Shown here piece after piece: positions 5,236 through 8,558 of a stretch of DNA of 8,558 nt. The first letter of the stretch is position 1; each line of letters starts with the position of its first letter. The notes below the pieces were generated by a model that worked only from the letters and a program-made list of their open reading frames with translations, ran no database searches and was not told the origin of the DNA. Both the position numbers and the translations under genes were made by a program. Source of the stretch: Arenicellales bacterium (GTDB lineage Bacteria > Pseudomonadota > Gammaproteobacteria > BMS3Bbin11); NCBI GenBank assembly GCA_029287965.1, contig JARFQC010000093.1, positions 1-8,558 on the forward strand, in the 5' to 3' direction.

Positions 5236-6707
5236 AACAGCTACGCTATCTGCTGGCGGCCATTGTTGCGTTGCTGTTTCTGCTCGTGGTGGTACTCGTA
5301 GGGCTGGCCGGTGATACGCTGCTTTCATTGTGGGACAGACTGCAGCAGGCGCCCTGGTACGTAGGTACGTTGTTTTCCGTCCTGCTGGCCGGTTTTGCGA
5401 TGGCCAGCGGCTATGTCATCTGGAAGCTGTTGCGTTCACCAGCCACTGTGGCTAAACCGGCTCAACCGGTCAGCGAAGACGACCTGCTGCAGCGCCTGGA
5501 TTCCGCCGACGCATCCGGATTGAATGTACAGCAGGTGCGCAATGAACTGGCAGAGCTTGGCCGGCGACGCGACACCGGCCAGTTGTACATTGCCCTGTTC
5601 GGCACGATCAGTACAGGCAAGAGTTCCCTGGTCCAGACCCTGCTGCCCGACGCTAAAGTGCGGACTGACGTGGTGGGTGGGTCGACCACCACGATCACCG
5701 AGTACACCTGGGTCGCACCCGGTGGCGACCAGGTCACGCTTGTAGACATGCCCGGACTGCACGATCCTGACGAGGCCCTGGACCGCAGGCTGATTGACGA
5801 AGCCACGCGCGCCCATCTTGTCATCTATGTCTGCGACGGTGACCTGACGCGCAATCAGCTGGATGAGCTCAATGCTCTGGCCGAAACCGGTAAGCCCGTC
5901 ATCCTCGCCCTGAACAAGAAGGACTGGTACAGCGAGGCCGACCTCGACACCCTCCTGCAACGTCTGCGTGAGCGAACAAGTGGCCTGAACGATTTAACGG
6001 TTGTCGCCATTAGCACGCGCACAGATAAAGAGGTACGAATCCAGCAAGCCGACGGCAACGAAACCATCGAAAGACGCCGCACCAAGCCGGACATTAAAGC
6101 CCTGGCCCGTGCCTTGCAGCGGCGCATCGACAATGATCCGGAAAGCCTCGAAAAGCTGCGCGACACGGCGATCTTTACGCTTGCCGCCCGGCAGCTCGAC
6201 GAAGCCGAGGTGCAATACCGGCTAGAACGAGGCGCAAGCATCGTCCGCAACCATACCCGCAGCGCCGTGCTCGGCGCACTGGCCGCAATCAGCCCCGGCA
6301 GCGACATCATCATACAGGGTGCCGTGGGCGTCAGCCTGGTCAAGTCACTGTGCTCCTTGTATGACCTGCCAGTCAGCCAGCTCGAAATTGACCGGCTGTT
6401 GAAACTTGCCCAGACACGCATCAATCGACATGCAACATTGATTTTTGCTGTCGCAGGCAATGCATTGAAGGCCTTCCCCGGTATCGGTACCGTTGCCGGC
6501 GGTATGCTGCATGCTGTGACCTATGGCATGATATTTGATGCACTGGGCCGCAGCCTGAACGAGACCCTCGCCTCGCGTGGTGAACTTGCAAGCCTGCCTG
6601 TCATCAATCGCTTTACGGAGTCACTGGGTGATCAACTGGAAAAACGCACGGGAGAGATGGTCAGACTGGTCATGGAAACGAAAAAGGAAGGCGCCGGAAA
6701 AGACTGA
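5232..6707 (+). CDS. Membrane-anchored GTPase with DUF697-like C-terminal region
   Basis: This 491-residue protein begins with two probable membrane helices (about 5-27 and 43-66). A linker with helical segments (81-113) follows, then a TrmE/Era-type G domain: G1 GTISTGKS (124-131), a Thr-rich G2 region STTTITEYTW (151-160), G3 DMPG (172-175), G4 NKKD (228-231) and a G5-like AIS (259-261). After an insert with ADGNETIERRRTKPD (273-287), the C-terminal part (about 340-440) is helical and hydrophobic, with GALAAISPGSDIIIQGAVGV and YDLPVSQLEIDRLL, resembling the DUF697 (YcjF-type) regions of bacterial membrane GTPases. It should bind and hydrolyse GTP at the inner membrane; its target is unknown. 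The start overlaps the stop of the DUF962 gene as ATGA. The next gene is a paralogue that overlaps its 3' end. The GTPase call is firm, while the DUF697 label comes from pattern and not from a search. Confidence 0.9.
   Translation: MKQLRYLLAAIVALLFLLVVVLVGLAGDTLLSLWDRLQQAPWYVGTLFSVLLAGFAMASGYVIWKLLRSPATVAKPAQPVSEDDLLQRLDSADASGLNVQQVRNELAELGRRRDTGQLYIALFGTISTGKSSLVQTLLPDAKVRTDVVGGSTTTITEYTWVAPGGDQVTLVDMPGLHDPDEALDRRLIDEATRAHLVIYVCDGDLTRNQLDELNALAETGKPVILALNKKDWYSEADLDTLLQRLRERTSGLNDLTVVAISTRTDKEVRIQQADGNETIERRRTKPDIKALARALQRRIDNDPESLEKLRDTAIFTLAARQLDEAEVQYRLERGASIVRNHTRSAVLGALAAISPGSDIIIQGAVGVSLVKSLCSLYDLPVSQLEIDRLLKLAQTRINRHATLIFAVAGNALKAFPGIGTVAGGMLHAVTYGMIFDALGRSLNETLASRGELASLPVINRFTESLGDQLEKRTGEMVRLVMETKKEGAGKD
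6617..6630 (+). promoter_or_regulatory. Shine-Dalgarno and GTG that probably start the second GTPase
   Basis: GGAG at 6617-6620 lies seven bases before an in-frame GTG at 6628-6630, inside the 3' end of the upstream GTPase gene. The reading frame of the second GTPase has no ATG anywhere before its G domain. Other candidates are GTG at 6577 and 6580, with poorer upstream sequence, and CTG at 6733, which has AGGCGG ten bases upstream. Confidence 0.5.
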
Positions 6708-8010
6708 ATCCGGACCAGGCGGCAACGACCACCTGGCACTGGCCCGCGACAGCCTCGCACAACTGCTTGACGATACCCATGTTCCGGACTCCGTGCGGGA
6801 GTCACTTGCCGGTGAATACGACTCACTGAGTGAGCTGCTCAACAAGATCGAAAACGAGGAAATTCATGTCGCCGTGCTGGGGCGGGTCAGTGTGGGCAAG
6901 TCATCCCTGCTCAACGCCCTGGCCGGAACGGATGCGTTTTCCACCAGCCCCTTGCATGGGGAGACCCGCACAGTTGAGCGGACGGTCTGGCAGTCATACG
7001 ATGCCGGTGGCGTCTTTCTGATCGATACCCCCGGGCTCGACGAAGCCAAAGGCGAAGCGCGCGAGGCACTGGCACACGATGCTGCCGCGCGGGCAGACCT
7101 GATCCTGTTTGTCGTCGATTCCGACCTCACGAGCAGTGAGCTCGCTGCTTTGCAGCAGCTGCACGCATCCGGATCGCTGGTGCTGCTGGTGCTGAACAAG
7201 GCGGATCGTTATAGCGCCGGAGAACGGGATGCCCTGCTAGCGTCGCTGAAACAGCATGTCAGTGGCATGGTGACAAGCGAAAACATCATTGCCGTGTCCG
7301 CCGATCCCGCGCTGCAAACGGTGATCAGCATCGATGCAAACGGCATCGAAACTGAGGTAGAACGAAAGCCGGCACCCAACATCGATCCGCTGGTCGACAG
7401 GCTTTGGGATATCATCGAACAGGAGGGTAAAAGCCTCGCTGCGCTCAATGCCAGCCTGTTTGCCAGTCGCGTCAGCGACAGCGTGAGCCGGAGAATCATG
7501 CAGACCCGGCGCGCCCTGGCGGAACGCATGATACGTTACTACTCCATCGCCAAGGGTCTTGGTGTGGCCGTGAACCCGGTACCCGTAGCCGACCTGGCGG
7601 CAGCCGCAGCCATCGACAGCGCATTGGTCTATCACCTGTCACGCATTTATGACCTGCCGATGAGCCGGCGGGAATCAGGCAAACTGGTGGCAGTCATTTT
7701 TACCCAGCTGGCCCTGCTGATGGGCGCCATCTGGACCGTCCACCTGGCATCCAGCCTGCTTAAAATCACCAGTGCCGGCCTGTCGACACTGATCACCGCA
7801 AGCGGCCAGGGCGCGATCGCCTATTACAGCACCTACCTGGTCGGGCAGATCACCGAGCGCTACCTCGAACAGGGCAAGTCATGGGGTGAAGGCGGCCCCA
7901 AGCAGGTCACAGAGGAAATACTCGCCGGTATGGATAAAAACTCCATCATCGCCACCGCCCGCGAAGACATCCTCAGCCGTCTGCAGTCACAATCATCCGC
8001 AAAGGGCTGA
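6628..8010 (+). CDS. Second GTPase, paralogue of the preceding membrane GTPase
   Basis: From the GTG at 6628 this is 460 residues (the open frame extends to GTG 6577, 477 residues). The N-terminus is basic (KNARERWSDWSWKRKRK) without a membrane anchor. A helical segment around LALARDSLAQLLDD precedes the G domain: G1 GRVSVGKS (85-92), G2 region GETRTVERTVW, G3 DTPG (133-136), G4 NKAD (190-193) and a G5-like AVSAD. It shares with its neighbour a post-G5 insert (IDANGIETEVERKPAPNID) and a C-terminal region with YDLP and long hydrophobic stretches (ADLAAAAAIDSALVYHL; LVAVIFTQLALLMGAIW), so it likely contacts the membrane. The two are diverged tandem duplicates and may work as a hetero-oligomer; this is inference. 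If the GTG at 6628 is correct the genes overlap by 80 bases, implying coupled translation; a +1 frameshift fusion at the upstream stop is an alternative. Its cellular role is unknown. Confidence 0.86.
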   Translation: MINWKNARERWSDWSWKRKRKAPEKTESGPGGNDHLALARDSLAQLLDDTHVPDSVRESLAGEYDSLSELLNKIENEEIHVAVLGRVSVGKSSLLNALAGTDAFSTSPLHGETRTVERTVWQSYDAGGVFLIDTPGLDEAKGEAREALAHDAAARADLILFVVDSDLTSSELAALQQLHASGSLVLLVLNKADRYSAGERDALLASLKQHVSGMVTSENIIAVSADPALQTVISIDANGIETEVERKPAPNIDPLVDRLWDIIEQEGKSLAALNASLFASRVSDSVSRRIMQTRRALAERMIRYYSIAKGLGVAVNPVPVADLAAAAAIDSALVYHLSRIYDLPMSRRESGKLVAVIFTQLALLMGAIWTVHLASSLLKITSAGLSTLITASGQGAIAYYSTYLVGQITERYLEQGKSWGEGGPKQVTEEILAGMDKNSIIATAREDILSRLQSQSSAKG

Positions 8011-8100
8011 CCCGTCTTCACCAACCGATGACATGCCGACTCACGTCACTTATGCGAGAATCTGATGCACAGGCATGGCTACTCAGACACCCCATCACAC
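8011..8100 (+). other. Intergenic gap between GTPase cluster and sulfotransferase
   Basis: This 90-base stretch holds no ORF of note, no hairpin followed by a T run and no well-spaced promoter that I can recognise. Transcription could read through from the GTPase genes into the sulfotransferase gene. Confidence 0.4.
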
Positions 8101-8558
8101 ATGACAGAAACTCCCATAGACCCGCGCTGGGGTGACGCCTCTCCGGTACACGATCCTTACGCCCTGGCAAATTTCATGGCACGCCCCTCTGATGTACTGA
8201 TCACCACTGCACCGAAAGCCGGGACAACCTGGATGCAGCAAATCCTGCACCAGCTCAGGAGCGGGGGCGATGACCGGTTTCGCTCCATCTTCGACGTGGT
8301 ACCGTGGCTCGAATTTCCACAGGAGAATACGTCCTGGCAGGAAAGACTTGACCGTTATGACGCCATGGATGACCCACGCATATTCAAGACGCATTGCACC
8401 TGGCAGCAGACCCCCGGCAGTGATGTGGCGAATATCATTCTGACTTCACGCGACCCGCGCGACTGCTGTGTCAGCTTTTATCATCACGTCATGGACATGA
8501 CCGATGAAGCTCGCGAGCATGTCGGCCTGGTCAAGCCTGCATCATTTGATGAATATTT
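8101..8558 (+). CDS. Sulfotransferase domain protein (partial, 3' end off window)
   Basis: From the ATG at 8101 the frame is open to the window edge for 152 codons. The motifs are those of PAPS-dependent cytosolic-type sulfotransferases (Sulfotransfer_1 family): the 5'-phosphosulfate loop PKAGTTWMQQIL (38-49), FKTHC (95-99) with the candidate catalytic His98, and the 3'-phosphate-binding SRDPRDCCVSFYHH (116-129) with Arg117 and Ser125. Such enzymes move a sulfuryl group from PAPS to a hydroxyl or amine acceptor. The acceptor cannot be predicted from this part. Full-length relatives have about 260-300 residues, so roughly half is seen. The gene begins 90 bases after the second GTPase on the same strand. 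No clear Shine-Dalgarno precedes the ATG, so the start is less certain than the family, and whether it belongs to the same operon is open. Confidence 0.85.
   Translation, partial: MTETPIDPRWGDASPVHDPYALANFMARPSDVLITTAPKAGTTWMQQILHQLRSGGDDRFRSIFDVVPWLEFPQENTSWQERLDRYDAMDDPRIFKTHCTWQQTPGSDVANIILTSRDPRDCCVSFYHHVMDMTDEAREHVGLVKPASFDEY

Noticed and set aside
5855..6460. A 201-codon minus-strand open frame inside the first GTPase
   Set aside because: Its Ser/Arg-rich translation is typical of an antisense shadow, and the plus-strand GTPase motifs explain the region.
6676..6690. A-rich run as a classical -1 frameshift site at the end of the first GTPase
   Set aside because: The heptamer is G AAA AAG, not A AAA AAG, and a -1 shift does not enter the second GTPase's frame.

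Overview
The window looks like chromosomal DNA of a gammaproteobacterium. It is moderately GC-rich and tightly packed. A minus-strand operon has the order rpe-gph-trpE-trpG-trpD, an arrangement known from Pseudomonas and related gammaproteobacteria, and the Rpe and TrpE proteins read very much like their E. coli and Pseudomonas counterparts. The species cannot be fixed from sequence alone. No rRNA, tRNA, IS element, CRISPR array or phage gene was seen.

Positions 1-4497 (minus strand) hold, in transcription order, ribulose-phosphate 3-epimerase (rpe), phosphoglycolate phosphatase (gph), then anthranilate synthase large (trpE) and small (trpG) subunits, and anthranilate phosphoribosyltransferase (trpD), which is cut by the left window edge. 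The gaps are very short except before trpE. That 109-base gap holds what looks like an unannotated trp attenuator: a 12-residue leader ORF, MIYKQEIKTWRW, with two Trp codons just before its stop, overlapped by a hairpin and a T6 run. A sigma70-like promoter for rpe (CTGACA-17-TAAAGT) lies in the 207-base divergent intergenic region, framed by an 8-base inverted repeat.

Positions 4705-8010 (plus strand) hold a divergent three-gene cluster. The first gene encodes a small membrane protein of the DUF962/Mpo1-like family. It overlaps by four bases (ATGA) a membrane-anchored GTPase with a hydrophobic DUF697-like C-terminal region. That gene overlaps a second, paralogous GTPase whose start codon is non-ATG and lies inside the first. 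The two GTPases share domain order, a post-G5 insert and a YDLP-containing C-terminal segment, so they probably arose by tandem duplication and may act as a membrane-bound pair.

Positions 8101-8558 (plus strand) hold the first 152 codons of a PAPS-dependent sulfotransferase that runs off the right edge.

Functionally, the minus-strand operon joins the pentose phosphate pathway (Rpe), 2-phosphoglycolate removal (Gph) and the first two steps of tryptophan synthesis; TrpD uses PRPP, which is made from pentose phosphates. The leader ORF and hairpin could let tryptophan supply control only the trp part of this mixed operon. The role of the plus-strand GTPase cluster is unknown.
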